From assembly GCF_000716435.1 (NCBI RefSeq), contig NZ_JNWO01000010.1:219175-283174 (forward strand): DNA of 64,000 nucleotides. Direction: 5' to 3'. The translations under genes were made by a program, and so were the position numbers. The notes below the pieces were generated by a model. The model saw only the letters and a program-made list of their open reading frames with translations. It searched no databases and had not been told where the DNA came from. This document shows, piece by piece, positions 37,898-48,217 of the stretch (the first letter of the stretch is position 1; each line of letters begins with the position of its first letter). This stretch comes from Streptomyces xylophagus. Lineage in GTDB: Bacteria; Actinomycetota; Actinomycetes; Streptomycetales; Streptomycetaceae.

Positions 37898-38695
37898 TCA
37901 CCATTCCAGGGCCCAGGGCTTGCCGCTGCCCGCGAAGTGCCCCACGTTCACGCACTCGGTCGCCCCGATCCGCATGCGCCGCACGAGCGGCTGGTGGACG
38001 TGGCCGAACAACGCATACCGGGGCCTGGTACGGCGGATGGCGTCCAGGAGGGCCCGGCTGCCGCGTTCGAAGCGGCGCGCGACGGTGTCGTAGACCAGCT
38101 CGGGGACCTCGGGCGGGATGTGCGTGCACAGGACGTCGACCTCGCCGACGGCCTCGATCTTCGCGGCGTACTCCTCGTCGCTGATCTCGTACGGCGTGCG
38201 CATGGGGGTGCGCAGGCCGCCGCCGACGAAGCCGAAGGTGCGGCCGCCGATCTCGACGCGTTCGCCGTCGAGCACGGTCGTCCCGGGGGTGGCGTACTCG
38301 GGCCAGAGGGTCGGCATGTCGACATTGCCGTAGGTGGCGTACGTCGGGGTGGGGAAGGCGGCGAACATCTCGGCGTACTGTTTGCGCACCGCCTTCTCGA
38401 TCAGGGCCGCTCGGTCGCCGCCGACCCCGGCCCAGAGGCGGGTGCCGAGTTCGCGGGCCTCCTCGAAGCGGCGGGCGGTGCGCAGCTCGACCAGGCGGTC
38501 GGCGTTCTCCTCGCCGAACAGCTCGGGGAAGATCCCGCGCGAGTGGTCGGCGTAGTCGAGGAAGAGGACCAGGTCGCCCAGGCAGATCAGGGCGTCGGCA
38601 CCCTCGCCGGCTCCGGCCAGGTCACGGGCGTTGCCGTGCACGTCGCTGACCACATGTACGCGCGTCCGGGAGTTACCGGATGGTGTGGGTGCCAT
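37898..38695 (-). CDS. Calcineurin-like metallophosphoesterase
   Basis: The 265-aa protein has the metallophosphoesterase motifs DVHGN, GDLV, GNVD and GHVH, placing two metal ions in the active site. The substrate is unknown; small phosphoesters or cyclic nucleotides are possible. The ATG at 38695 gives a start just before the first metal motif. It is upstream of the SRPBCC gene on the minus strand and divergent from fadD across 295 bp. Confidence 0.85.
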   Translation of the reverse strand: MAPTPSGNSRTRVHVVSDVHGNARDLAGAGEGADALICLGDLVLFLDYADHSRGIFPELFGEENADRLVELRTARRFEEARELGTRLWAGVGGDRAALIEKAVRKQYAEMFAAFPTPTYATYGNVDMPTLWPEYATPGTTVLDGERVEIGGRTFGFVGGGLRTPMRTPYEISDEEYAAKIEAVGEVDVLCTHIPPEVPELVYDTVARRFERGSRALLDAIRRTRPRYALFGHVHQPLVRRMRIGATECVNVGHFAGSGKPWALEW

Positions 38696-38753
38696 GACGA
38701 TCAAGCGTAGGCGTGTGCGGCAAACGTGAACAGTGGCGGCCATGCTTGCGGTT

Positions 38754-38763
38754 ACTGGCCAGT
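38754..38763. promoter_or_regulatory. Palindrome upstream of fadD (TetR-like operator)
   Basis: ACTGGCCAGT is a perfect 10-bp palindrome in the context GGTTACTGGCCAGTCAAG, about 230 bp upstream of the fadD start. Its form resembles operators of fatty-acid TetR regulators. No regulator gene lies next to it. Confidence 0.4.
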
Positions 38764-38990
38764 CAAGAAAGGCGTGGACTACTGTGCGCGAGGAAACACC
38801 AATCTGTGTGACGCAGCGAACATCTCGCCGGACCCCCCTGTCGTAGGACCCATACCGACGGGTAACGTCCGGGCAGTCCAGTCGTGCTCAGGATTTCAAC
38901 CACCGGTCCTGACGCACCTGCCCGAGCCTTGGACCGGACCGTCGCATCACACAACGTCGTGGCGCCGGCGCCCTATGAGGAGCAGCAGTC

Positions 38991-40787
38991 TTGCGCGAGT
39001 TCAGCCTTCCGGCTTTGTACGAGGTCCCCGCGGACGGCAACCTGACCGACATCGTCCGCAGAAACGCCGCGCAGCACCCAGATGTCGCCGTCATCGCCCG
39101 CAAGGCGAACGGTGCCTGGCAGGACGTGACCGCCACGGTCTTCCTCGCCGAGGTGCACGCCGCCGCCAAGGGGCTCATCGCCTCCGGCGTCCAGCCCGGC
39201 GACCGCGTCGGCCTGATGTCCCGCACGCGGTACGAGTGGACGCTGCTCGACTTCGCGATCTGGAGCGCGGGCGCGATCACCGTGCCGGTGTACGAGACCA
39301 GCTCGCCGGAGCAGGTGCAGTGGATCCTGAGCGACTCGGGCGCCACCGCCGTCATCGTGGAACAGGACGGGCACGCCGCCGCCGTCGAGTCGGTGCGCGC
39401 GCAGCTGCCCGCGCTCAAGCACGTCTGGCAGATCGACGCCGGCGCGATCGACGAGCTGGACCGCGCGGGCAAGGACGTCACCGACGCGACCGTCGAGGAG
39501 CGCAGCTCGCAGGCGAAGGCCGACGACCCGGCGACCATCGTGTACACGAGTGGCACCACCGGCCGACCCAAGGGCTGTGTGCTCACCCACCGCAGCTTCT
39601 TCGCCGAGTGCGGCAACATCGTGGAGCGGCTGCGCCCGCTGTTCCGCACCGGCGAGTGCTCGGTGCTGCTGTTCCTGCCGCTCGCGCACGTCTTCGGGCG
39701 GCTGGTGCAGATCGCGCCGATGATGGCGCCGATCAAGCTGGGCCTGGTCCCGGACATCAAGAACCTCACCGACGAACTCGCCTCGTTCCGGCCGACGTTG
39801 ATCCTCGGTGTGCCGCGTGTCTTCGAGAAGGTCTACAACTCGGCGCGCGCCAAGGCGCAGGCGGACGGCAAGGGCAAGATCTTCGACAAGGCGGCCGACA
39901 CCGCGATCGCGTACAGCCGCGCGCTGGACACGCCGGCGGGTCCGTCCCTCGGTCTGAAGATCAAGTACAAGACCTTCGACAAGCTCGTCTACAGCAAGCT
40001 GCGCGCGGTGCTCGGCGGCAAGGGCGAGTACGCGATCTCCGGCGGCGCCCCGCTGGGCGAGCGTCTCGGGCACTTCTTCCGGGGGATCGGCTTCACCGTC
40101 CTTGAGGGCTACGGGCTGACCGAGTCCTGTGCCGCCACCGCCTTCAACCCCTGGGACCGGACGAAGATCGGCACGGTCGGCCAGCCGCTGCCCGGCTCGG
40201 TCGTGCGCATCGCGGACGACGGCGAGGTGCTGCTGCACGGCGAGCACCTGTTCAAGGGCTACTGGAACAACGAGGCCGCTACGGCCGAGGCGCTCGCCGA
40301 CGGCTGGTTCCACACCGGCGACATCGGCACCCTCGACGAGGACGGCTACCTCAGGATCACCGGCCGCAAGAAGGAGATCATCGTCACCGCGGGCGGCAAG
40401 AACGTCGCCCCGGCCGTGATCGAGGACCGCATCCGCGCGCACGCGCTGGTCGCGGAGTGCATGGTCGTCGGTGACGGGCGGCCCTTCGTGGGCGCGCTGA
40501 TCACGATCGACGACGAGTTCCTGGGCCGCTGGGCGGCCGAGCACGGCAAGCCGGCGGGTGCCACCGCGGCGTCGCTGCGAGACGACCCGGATCTCTTGCA
40601 GGCGATCCAGGACGCCGTCGACGACGGCAACGCCGCGGTGTCGAAGGCGGAATCGGTGCGGAAGTTCCGCATTCTGTCCTCCCAGTTCACGGAGGAGTCG
40701 GGCCACCTGACGCCGTCCCTGAAGCTCAAGCGCAATGTGGTGGCGAGGGACTACGCGGACGAGATCGAGGCCATCTACCAGAAGTAG
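38991..40787 (+). CDS. Long-chain fatty-acid-CoA ligase (FadD15-like)
   Basis: The 598-aa adenylate-forming enzyme activates fatty acids to acyl-CoA. The AMP-binding loop is 'TSGTTGRPKGCVLTH', with GYGLTES and the C-terminal 'GDIGTLDEDGYLRITGRKKE'. The TTG start at 38991 is set by GAGGAG 8 bp upstream. The length and neighbourhood (SRPBCC, PimB-like GT) match FadD15/Rv2187c. A palindromic site at 38754-38763 may regulate it. It is followed by a convergent cholesterol oxidase gene. Confidence 0.92.
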   Translation: MREFSLPALYEVPADGNLTDIVRRNAAQHPDVAVIARKANGAWQDVTATVFLAEVHAAAKGLIASGVQPGDRVGLMSRTRYEWTLLDFAIWSAGAITVPVYETSSPEQVQWILSDSGATAVIVEQDGHAAAVESVRAQLPALKHVWQIDAGAIDELDRAGKDVTDATVEERSSQAKADDPATIVYTSGTTGRPKGCVLTHRSFFAECGNIVERLRPLFRTGECSVLLFLPLAHVFGRLVQIAPMMAPIKLGLVPDIKNLTDELASFRPTLILGVPRVFEKVYNSARAKAQADGKGKIFDKAADTAIAYSRALDTPAGPSLGLKIKYKTFDKLVYSKLRAVLGGKGEYAISGGAPLGERLGHFFRGIGFTVLEGYGLTESCAATAFNPWDRTKIGTVGQPLPGSVVRIADDGEVLLHGEHLFKGYWNNEAATAEALADGWFHTGDIGTLDEDGYLRITGRKKEIIVTAGGKNVAPAVIEDRIRAHALVAECMVVGDGRPFVGALITIDDEFLGRWAAEHGKPAGATAASLRDDPDLLQAIQDAVDDGNAAVSKAESVRKFRILSSQFTEESGHLTPSLKLKRNVVARDYADEIEAIYQK

Positions 40788-40821
40788 ACGGGTAGTTGGG
40801 GCCTGACTGACGGGTAGTTGG
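40787..40821. repeat. Two direct repeats between fadD and cholesterol oxidase
   Basis: GACGGGTAGTTGG occurs at 40787-40799 and 40809-40821. It fills most of the 46-bp gap between the convergent genes and begins at the last base of fadD's stop. It may be a local duplication; no function is apparent. Confidence 0.4.
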
Positions 40822-40833
40822 AGCTTTCGGGGC

Positions 40834-42483
<1,650 letters not shown>

Positions 42484-42549
42484 TTATTGAGTTCCGCCTA
42501 GAGGTACTGCCGAGTATGGATCGGACCTTTGGCGCAGCTTTTGACAGAG

Positions 42550-42604
42550 GGCTTCCACAGAGGTGACGGACGGCTTCTACAGAGGTGACAGACGGCTGCT
42601 ACAG
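42550..42604. repeat. 22-bp tandem repeat at the 3' end of the PimB-like gene
   Basis: Two 22-bp units differing at two positions (42550-42571, 42572-42593) and a partial third (42594-42604) lie downstream of, and into, the stop codon of the glycosyltransferase gene. Unit core: CTTCNACAGAGGTGAC. The array may vary in copy number between strains and could shift the gene's 3' end. Confidence 0.6.
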
Positions 42605-43741
42605 CAACGCCCGGAGCCTCTCCGCGAGGAGATCCCAGCGCCATCGCTCCTCGACCCACTGCCGGCCCCGCTCGCCCATGTTCTGCCGCAACTCCGGGTC
42701 ACCGAGCAGCGCGACGATCCGGTCGGCGGCCTCCTCCGGGGAACCGCCCCGCACGACCCACCCGGTCTCGCCGTCGAGCACGGCGTCGGGCGCGCCCCCG
42801 GAGTCACCGGCGACGACGGGCAGCCCGGTGGCGGACGCCTCCAGGTAGACGATCCCGAGCCCCTCCACGTCGAGACCGCCGCGCCGGGTCCTGCACGGCA
42901 TCGCGAAGACGTCACCGGCGCCGTAGTGCGCGGGCAGTTCGGACCAGGGCACGGCGCCCGTGAAGCGCACGGAGTCGGTGACGCCGGTCTCCCGTGCGAG
43001 CCGCCGCAGGTCCTTCTCGTACGGCCCGCCGCCCACGATCAGCAGTACGGCGTCGGGCTGCCGGGCCAGGATGCGCGGCATGGCGAGGATCAGCGTGTCC
43101 TGCCCCTTGCGCGGCACGAGCCGGGACACGCACACGACGACGGGCCGGTCGGTGAGCCCGAGCCGCGCCCGGATTTCGGCACCACCCGACCCCGGATGGA
43201 AGACCTTCTCGTCGACACCGGGCGGCAGTTGGACCATCCGCCCGGCCGCCTCCGGGGTCAGCGCGGCGGCGATCCGCGAGCGCGTGTACTCCCCGAGGTA
43301 GGTGATCGTGTCCGTCGACTCCCCGATGCGGTGCAGGAGTTGACGCGAGGCGGGCAGCTGCGCCCACCCGGCCTCGTGCCCGTGCGTGGTGGCCACCAGC
43401 CGCTCGGCACCGGCCTTGCGCAGCGCCGGCGCCATCAGCCCGAGCGGCGCCGCCGCCCCGAACCACACCGCCGTACACCCGTGTTCACGGAGCAGCCCGA
43501 CGGCCGTGCGGGTCGCGGCGGGCGTCGGCAGCAGCATGGTCGTGGAGTCGCGTACGACGGTGAACGGCTGCTCGGCGTCGAAGGCGGCCGTCGCCTCGGC
43601 ACCTTCCCGGCCGCGCTTCCAGGTCGAGGCGTAGACGACGAGCCGCTCGGGCTCCAGGCGCAGCGCCATGTTGTGCAGAAAAGCCTGGATGCCACCGGGC
43701 CGGGGCGGAAAGTCATTGGTCACGATCAGGGTCTTGCGCAC
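42599..43741 (-). CDS. pimB: GT4 mannosyltransferase, PimB'-like
   Basis: The 380-aa GT-B enzyme starts KTLIVTNDFPPRPGGIQ, the pattern of PimB', and has the C-terminal donor-site motif EGLGIVYLEASATGLPV. PimB' adds the second mannose to phosphatidylinositol mannoside (PIM1 to PIM2) using GDP-mannose. Position next to a GT87 gene and FadD15-like gene matches actinobacterial PIM loci. The GTG at 43741 was chosen because the MADCDHSPG extension is not family-like. Identity as PimB rather than another GT4 needs checking. Confidence 0.8.
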   Translation of the reverse strand: MRKTLIVTNDFPPRPGGIQAFLHNMALRLEPERLVVYASTWKRGREGAEATAAFDAEQPFTVVRDSTTMLLPTPAATRTAVGLLREHGCTAVWFGAAAPLGLMAPALRKAGAERLVATTHGHEAGWAQLPASRQLLHRIGESTDTITYLGEYTRSRIAAALTPEAAGRMVQLPPGVDEKVFHPGSGGAEIRARLGLTDRPVVVCVSRLVPRKGQDTLILAMPRILARQPDAVLLIVGGGPYEKDLRRLARETGVTDSVRFTGAVPWSELPAHYGAGDVFAMPCRTRRGGLDVEGLGIVYLEASATGLPVVAGDSGGAPDAVLDGETGWVVRGGSPEEAADRIVALLGDPELRQNMGERGRQWVEERWRWDLLAERLRALL

Positions 43742-43822
43742 GCGGCAGACCCTACCGGGCGAGTGGTCACAGTCCGCCACGGCCGCGCTTCATGGCCATC
43801 GCACAGCAGATCGGGAGAACAT

Positions 43823-45100
43823 GTGGCCCTCACCCGGCGGGCACGGTACGGAACAGGGGCACAGGTGGAGATTGCGGGCGCGAGACGGCGGCTGGCGCTG
43901 CTGCTGGGGACCTGGGGTCTGACCCGAGTCGTCCTCCTGCTGTTCGTCTTCAAGGTGTTCGTGTTCCCGGGTCCGGACGTCACCAGCGACGTGTCGGTGA
44001 TCTACCAGGGCTGGTACGAGACGCTCCGCCACGGCTCCTTCCCGCTGGACGACGTCACCTGGCAGTACCCGCCCGCCGCCGCCCTCCCGATCCTCTCCCC
44101 CGCGCTGCTGGGCTTCCTCGACTACGCGTCGGCGTTCTTCGTCCTGGCCTTCCTGGCCGACCTGACCGTCCTGGCCCTGCTCCTGTACACGGGCCTGCGC
44201 CCCGGCAGGACGCTGCGCGGCGCCTGGGTGTGGGTGGCGGGCGTCCCGCTCCTCGGCCCGACCGTGTACGCGCGCTACGACGTGATGGTGACCGCGGTCG
44301 CCGTGGCCGCGGTGCTCGCCGGCGCCCGGCACCCGCGCGTGATGGGCGCGTTGGCCGGGTTCGGGGCGCTGCTGAAGGTGTGGCCGGCGCTGCTCCTGCT
44401 CGGCGCGGTCAAGCGCCGCGCGTGGGGAGCGGCGGCGGTGACGGTGGTCGCGATCGCCGCTCTCTTCGCGGTGTCCATGCCGGGCGCGTTCGCCTTCCTC
44501 ACCTTCCAGCGCGAGCGGGGCACGGAGGTGGAGTCGCTCGGCTCCCTGGCCTTCCACGTGGCCCGGCACTTCGGCTGGCAGGGCGAGGTGCTCCTGAACT
44601 ACGGCTCGGTCGAGTTCGTCGGCCCCTACGTCAACTGGGTCAGCACGGCCGCCCTCGGCCTCACCGCGATCGCCTTCGGCTGGCTCGTGTTCTGGCGCCT
44701 GATGGCGGCCCGCTTCCTCCCCCACACCCTCGCGGACGCGGCCTTCGTGGCGGTGCTCATGTTCACGGTCACCAGCCGGGTCATCAGCCCCCAGTACGTC
44801 GTCTGGCTCATCGGCCTCGCGGCCGTCTGCTCCTGCTTCCGCGCCAGCCGCATGAGACTCCCGGTCGCCCTGGTCCTGGCAGCGGCCTTCGTGACGGTCC
44901 TGGAGTTCCCGATCTGGTTCGCCGACGTGGTCGCCAGCGACGGCCTGGGCATCGTCCTGCTCCTGGTGCGCAACGGCCTGCTGGTGGCCGCGGCGATCAC
45001 CGGCGCACGGGAGTTGTGGCGGGCCTCGGTCACCTGGGCGGACGTACCGCCGCTCCCGAGTCAGGCGACCCGCTCGAAGGCGACCTCGGCGTCCTCCTGA
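43823..45100 (+). CDS. GT87 polyprenol-phosphate mannosyltransferase
   Basis: The 425-aa integral membrane protein has about ten hydrophobic segments, consistent with the GT87 (DUF2029) family. The early extracytoplasmic loop motif 'DVSVIYQGWYETLRHGSFP' with a paired Asp suits a catalytic acid. Family members (e.g. Rv2181 of M. tuberculosis) add mannose from polyprenyl-phosphate-mannose to lipoglycans. The GTG at 43823 follows GGGAG. It is divergent from pimB with an 81-bp gap and ends 40 bp inside the convergent MATE gene. Confidence 0.85.
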   Translation: MALTRRARYGTGAQVEIAGARRRLALLLGTWGLTRVVLLLFVFKVFVFPGPDVTSDVSVIYQGWYETLRHGSFPLDDVTWQYPPAAALPILSPALLGFLDYASAFFVLAFLADLTVLALLLYTGLRPGRTLRGAWVWVAGVPLLGPTVYARYDVMVTAVAVAAVLAGARHPRVMGALAGFGALLKVWPALLLLGAVKRRAWGAAAVTVVAIAALFAVSMPGAFAFLTFQRERGTEVESLGSLAFHVARHFGWQGEVLLNYGSVEFVGPYVNWVSTAALGLTAIAFGWLVFWRLMAARFLPHTLADAAFVAVLMFTVTSRVISPQYVVWLIGLAAVCSCFRASRMRLPVALVLAAAFVTVLEFPIWFADVVASDGLGIVLLLVRNGLLVAAAITGARELWRASVTWADVPPLPSQATRSKATSASS

Positions 45101-46374
45101 GACCGGGCACGGCCGAAGAGCACCGCGACCACCGCGCACTGCACCCCCATCGCGAGCGCCAGCGCCAGGCACACCCCGGGCAGGCCGAGCCCCGACAGCG
45201 CGTACGCCAGCGGGAGTTGGACCGCCGTGCCGAGCAGGGTCACCCGTAGCAGCGCCGGTGCTCCGCCGCTCCCCTCGAAGACTCCGCCGAGTGCGATGAA
45301 GCAGGCCATCAGCAGCAGGTAGGGGCCGATGCAGCGCAGGAACAGCGTGCCCTCATGGGCGACTTGGGGTCCGGCGCCGAAGGCGGCCATGATCCAGGGG
45401 GCGGTGACGCCGAGCAGGACGGCCGCCGTCGCGCCCACCGTGCCGGACACCAGCAGCGCCTCCCGGCCGACCTCCCGCCGCTCGTCCCGTCCCGCCCCGC
45501 GCAGCTGCGAGGTGTGGATGGCGGCGGCCTGGCGCACGGAGTAGAAGGCCATCGTCGCGACGTACAGGACCTTGTAGGCGATGGCGTACGCGGCCACCGC
45601 CGTCACCCCGAGCCGCGCCACGATCGCGACCAGCACCAGCGTTCCGGTCTGCCGGACGGTGAAGTCGGCGGACATGGGCAGGCCGGTCGTGAGCGTCCGG
45701 CGCAGTGCGGCGGGGACGGACTCGGCCGGCCGTGCCTTCGTGCGCAGCAGGGCGTTGCGGCGCAGCGCACGCAGCCCCACCGCCAGCGCGACCATCCGGC
45801 ACAGCACGGTCGAGACGGCGGCGCCCCGGACGCCGTAGAGGTGGATGAGGAACGGGTCGCAGACCAGGATCAGGCCGTTGGCCAGGAGGGCCAGGCGCAT
45901 CGGGGTCCTGGTGTCGCCGGTGCCCTTGAGAATGCCGTCGACGAGTTGCTGGGCGTAGAAGACGGCGATGCCCGGCAGGGAGATGGTGAAGTAGCCGACC
46001 GCGAGCGGGAGTTCGGGGCCCGTGCCGCCGAGGAGCAGGCGGGCCAGTGGTTCGCGGACCAGGAAACCGGCCGTGACGACCACCGGGGTGACCAGCGCGC
46101 ACAGGGCCCAGCCGCCGCGTACCGCCGAGCGCAGCGCGCCCGGGTCGCGGGCTCCCCTCGCGTGGGCCACCAGCACCGTCGTACCGGAGGCGAAGACCAG
46201 GGCGACGCCGAGGAGCACGTTCTCGGTGTTGGTCGCGACGGCCACGGCGGCGACGGCCGGGCCGCCGAGCCGGGAGACCCAGACGGTGTTGATGATCCCG
46301 GCGGCGACGGAGGCGAGGAGCGAGAGGTAGACGGGGTGGGCGAGCGATATGAGCTGCTTGCGGTGACTGTTCAC
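45061..46374 (-). CDS. MATE family efflux transporter
   Basis: The 437-aa protein has twelve hydrophobic segments and MATE-type features ('PVYLSLLASVAAGIINTVWVS', ALGGVFEGSGG). MATE pumps export cationic drugs or dyes using a Na+ or H+ gradient. I chose the GTG at 46374 because AGGGGG lies 10 bp upstream. The divergent PadR gene and shared palindrome (46411-46437) suggest drug-responsive control. Its 3' end overlaps the GT87 gene by 40 bp. Confidence 0.88.
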   Translation of the reverse strand: MNSHRKQLISLAHPVYLSLLASVAAGIINTVWVSRLGGPAVAAVAVATNTENVLLGVALVFASGTTVLVAHARGARDPGALRSAVRGGWALCALVTPVVVTAGFLVREPLARLLLGGTGPELPLAVGYFTISLPGIAVFYAQQLVDGILKGTGDTRTPMRLALLANGLILVCDPFLIHLYGVRGAAVSTVLCRMVALAVGLRALRRNALLRTKARPAESVPAALRRTLTTGLPMSADFTVRQTGTLVLVAIVARLGVTAVAAYAIAYKVLYVATMAFYSVRQAAAIHTSQLRGAGRDERREVGREALLVSGTVGATAAVLLGVTAPWIMAAFGAGPQVAHEGTLFLRCIGPYLLLMACFIALGGVFEGSGGAPALLRVTLLGTAVQLPLAYALSGLGLPGVCLALALAMGVQCAVVAVLFGRARSQEDAEVAFERVA

Positions 46375-46410
46375 GGCGACCGGGCCCCCTGGATACAAAC
46401 TGTCTCGATA

Positions 46411-46437
46411 CGAGCTACCTCTATTCGAGGTAGCTCG
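46411..46437. promoter_or_regulatory. Palindromic operator between MATE and PadR genes
   Basis: CGAGCTACCTC and GAGGTAGCTCG are perfect 11-bp arms around a 5-bp spacer. TCGATA also occurs as a direct repeat flanking it (46405 and 46435). It lies in the divergent intergenic space, 41 bp upstream of padR. PadR proteins usually repress themselves and the adjacent pump, which this layout predicts. Confidence 0.75.
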
Positions 46438-46478
46438 ATAAGAGGTACCATGGGCTCACCGCGTCCGCAAGGAGAAAC

Positions 46479-47009
46479 ATGCTGGAGCTGTCGATCCTCG
46501 GCTTCCTGGCCGAACAGCCGTTGCACGGCTACGAGTTGAAGGAACGCATCAAGGCACTCAGCGGCCATGTCCGCCCGGTCAGCGACGGCGCGCTCTACCC
46601 GGCGATCACCCGCCTGGTCACCGCCGGCAAGCTCGACCAGCACACGGAGGAGGGCGCGAGCGCGGCCCCGCGCCGGGTCCTGTCCCTCACCGAGAAGGGC
46701 CGCGAGGACCTCCTGGAGCGGCTCCGGCACCCCAGACAGCCCGAGATCACCGACCACGTCCGCTTCAACACGGTCCTGGCCTTCCTACGGCACCTGCCGG
46801 ACCGGCGGGAGCAGGCGGACGTGCTGCGCCGCCGGCTGGAGTTCCTCCAGACCCCGGCGAGCTTCTTCTACCGGGACGGCGAGCCCGTACGGGCGGAGGA
46901 GACCCAAGACCTGTTCCGGCAGGGCATGTTGAGGGTTGCTCGGGCGACGGGCGCGGCGGAGCGGGAGTGGCTCACGGAGGCCATCGCCCAGCTGGATCAG
47001 GCGAGTTGA
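46479..47009 (+). CDS. PadR family transcriptional regulator
   Basis: The 176-aa protein has a PadR winged-helix domain ('LELSILGFLAEQPLHGYELKERI', with 'DGALYPAITRLV') and a C-terminal helical dimer domain (about 90-176). It starts at ATG behind AAGGAG. PadR proteins sense small aromatic or drug-like molecules and repress divergent transporters. The palindrome at 46411-46437 is the likely target. It overlaps the end of the convergent lipoprotein gene by 13 bp. Confidence 0.9.
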   Translation: MLELSILGFLAEQPLHGYELKERIKALSGHVRPVSDGALYPAITRLVTAGKLDQHTEEGASAAPRRVLSLTEKGREDLLERLRHPRQPEITDHVRFNTVLAFLRHLPDRREQADVLRRRLEFLQTPASFFYRDGEPVRAEETQDLFRQGMLRVARATGAAEREWLTEAIAQLDQAS

Positions 47010-48187
47010 GTCTTGAGATAGTCCCGCCACTGCGCGGTGAAGTCGTCCAGGCTCACCCCGAGGACGCTCTTCATCGCGTCCTCCACCGCCCCCGCCCGCT
47101 TCTTGTGCGCGCCGACAGCCCGGTAGAACTTGCCCAGTCGGCCCACTCCCCACCGGTCGTCGATCATCCGGCAGGCCAGCCAGCCGCCCTCGTAGGCCTG
47201 CGCCAGCTCGGTCGCCTCGCTGCTGAAGCCGAAGTCCTTGTCGGCGGGAAGGGCGGTGGGAAGGTCGCCGTCATGGACCGCGCGGTACAGCTCCGGCGCG
47301 GCCTGGGTCGGGGTGCGGCCGGTGCCCCGGTAGCCGATCCAGTCGGCGTAGCCCTCCGAGAGCCAGAGGGGGGTGGCGGGGGTGGTGTGCGCGCGGGTGG
47401 CCACGTGAGTCGTCTCATGCGTCAGCACGACCTGCTTGCCGACCGAGCCCAGCAGCGCGTACGCGTCCGGGTTGACGATGATCCGGTCGGCGGGCGCGCT
47501 GCCCGAACCGCCCGCCTCCCCCGTCGTCACCGCGGCGATGCCCCGGTAGGACGCGGCCGGTGCGCCCAGGAGCCCCGCCATGCCGTCCAGGGAGCCGGGG
47601 ACGAGCACGACGACGTGCCGGGTCCAGTCCGTGCCCCAGACGGCCGACACGGCCGGTACGGCGTGGTCGGCGAGGGAGCGGTAGTCGCGGAGGGTCGCGG
47701 CGTCCTGACCGACTCCCATCACCAGGCTGTGCGCGCCTTTGACGACGCTCACCTTGCCCTGGTCCCACAGCTGTTGGCCGGACTTCTTCGCGGGCTTGTC
47801 GGAGTCGACGTACCACTGCCCGTCGGCGGTGAGGCGGAGCGTGAGCGTGCGCCCGACCGTGACCGGCGAGGTGTCGTAGCCCTTGACGCGGTAGCTCAGT
47901 TCGGCGTCGGCCGTCGCGGTGGCGCCGGTGCGGTGCAGCGAGGTGAGCCGGTAGGACCAGGACGCCAGTGGTACGGCGCTCAGGTTCTCGTACGCCGTGC
48001 GTGCGCCGGTCCGTGTGTACGCCGTCTCGTCGTGGTGCAGGACGGCCGTGGACCGACGGTCGAGGAGGCTCTGGACCTCCGCCTTCGCGCTGTTCGCCGC
48101 CGGCTGCCCGCCGCACCCCACCAGCGAGCCGAACAGCAGACACAGCGCGAGCACTCCGGAGCGCGACGCCCGCCTACGACCAGTCAC
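46997..48187 (-). CDS. Lipoprotein with gluzincin-type metallopeptidase motif
   Basis: The 396-aa protein has a signal peptide with lipobox LVGC (Cys about residue 25), so it is an anchored lipoprotein. The C-terminal half carries HETTHVATR (HExxH) and, 21 residues on, 'LSEGYADWIGY' with the third Glu ligand, a gluzincin arrangement. The N-terminal domain (about 30-160) is unassigned and may be a nuclear-transport-factor-like fold. It probably cuts peptides outside the cell; the substrate is unknown. It follows the PadR gene convergently. Confidence 0.8.
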   Translation of the reverse strand: MTGRRRASRSGVLALCLLFGSLVGCGGQPAANSAKAEVQSLLDRRSTAVLHHDETAYTRTGARTAYENLSAVPLASWSYRLTSLHRTGATATADAELSYRVKGYDTSPVTVGRTLTLRLTADGQWYVDSDKPAKKSGQQLWDQGKVSVVKGAHSLVMGVGQDAATLRDYRSLADHAVPAVSAVWGTDWTRHVVVLVPGSLDGMAGLLGAPAASYRGIAAVTTGEAGGSGSAPADRIIVNPDAYALLGSVGKQVVLTHETTHVATRAHTTPATPLWLSEGYADWIGYRGTGRTPTQAAPELYRAVHDGDLPTALPADKDFGFSSEATELAQAYEGGWLACRMIDDRWGVGRLGKFYRAVGAHKKRAGAVEDAMKSVLGVSLDDFTAQWRDYLKTQLA

Positions 48188-48217
48188 TTCCCGATCGTAC
48201 GACCCTTTCGCGCCGGT

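Noticed and set aside
42563..43822. In-frame upstream extension of the GT87 gene (over 400 codons)
   Set aside because: It runs antisense through the PimB-like gene and lacks a ribosome site; the GTG at 43823 with GGGAG fits the family.
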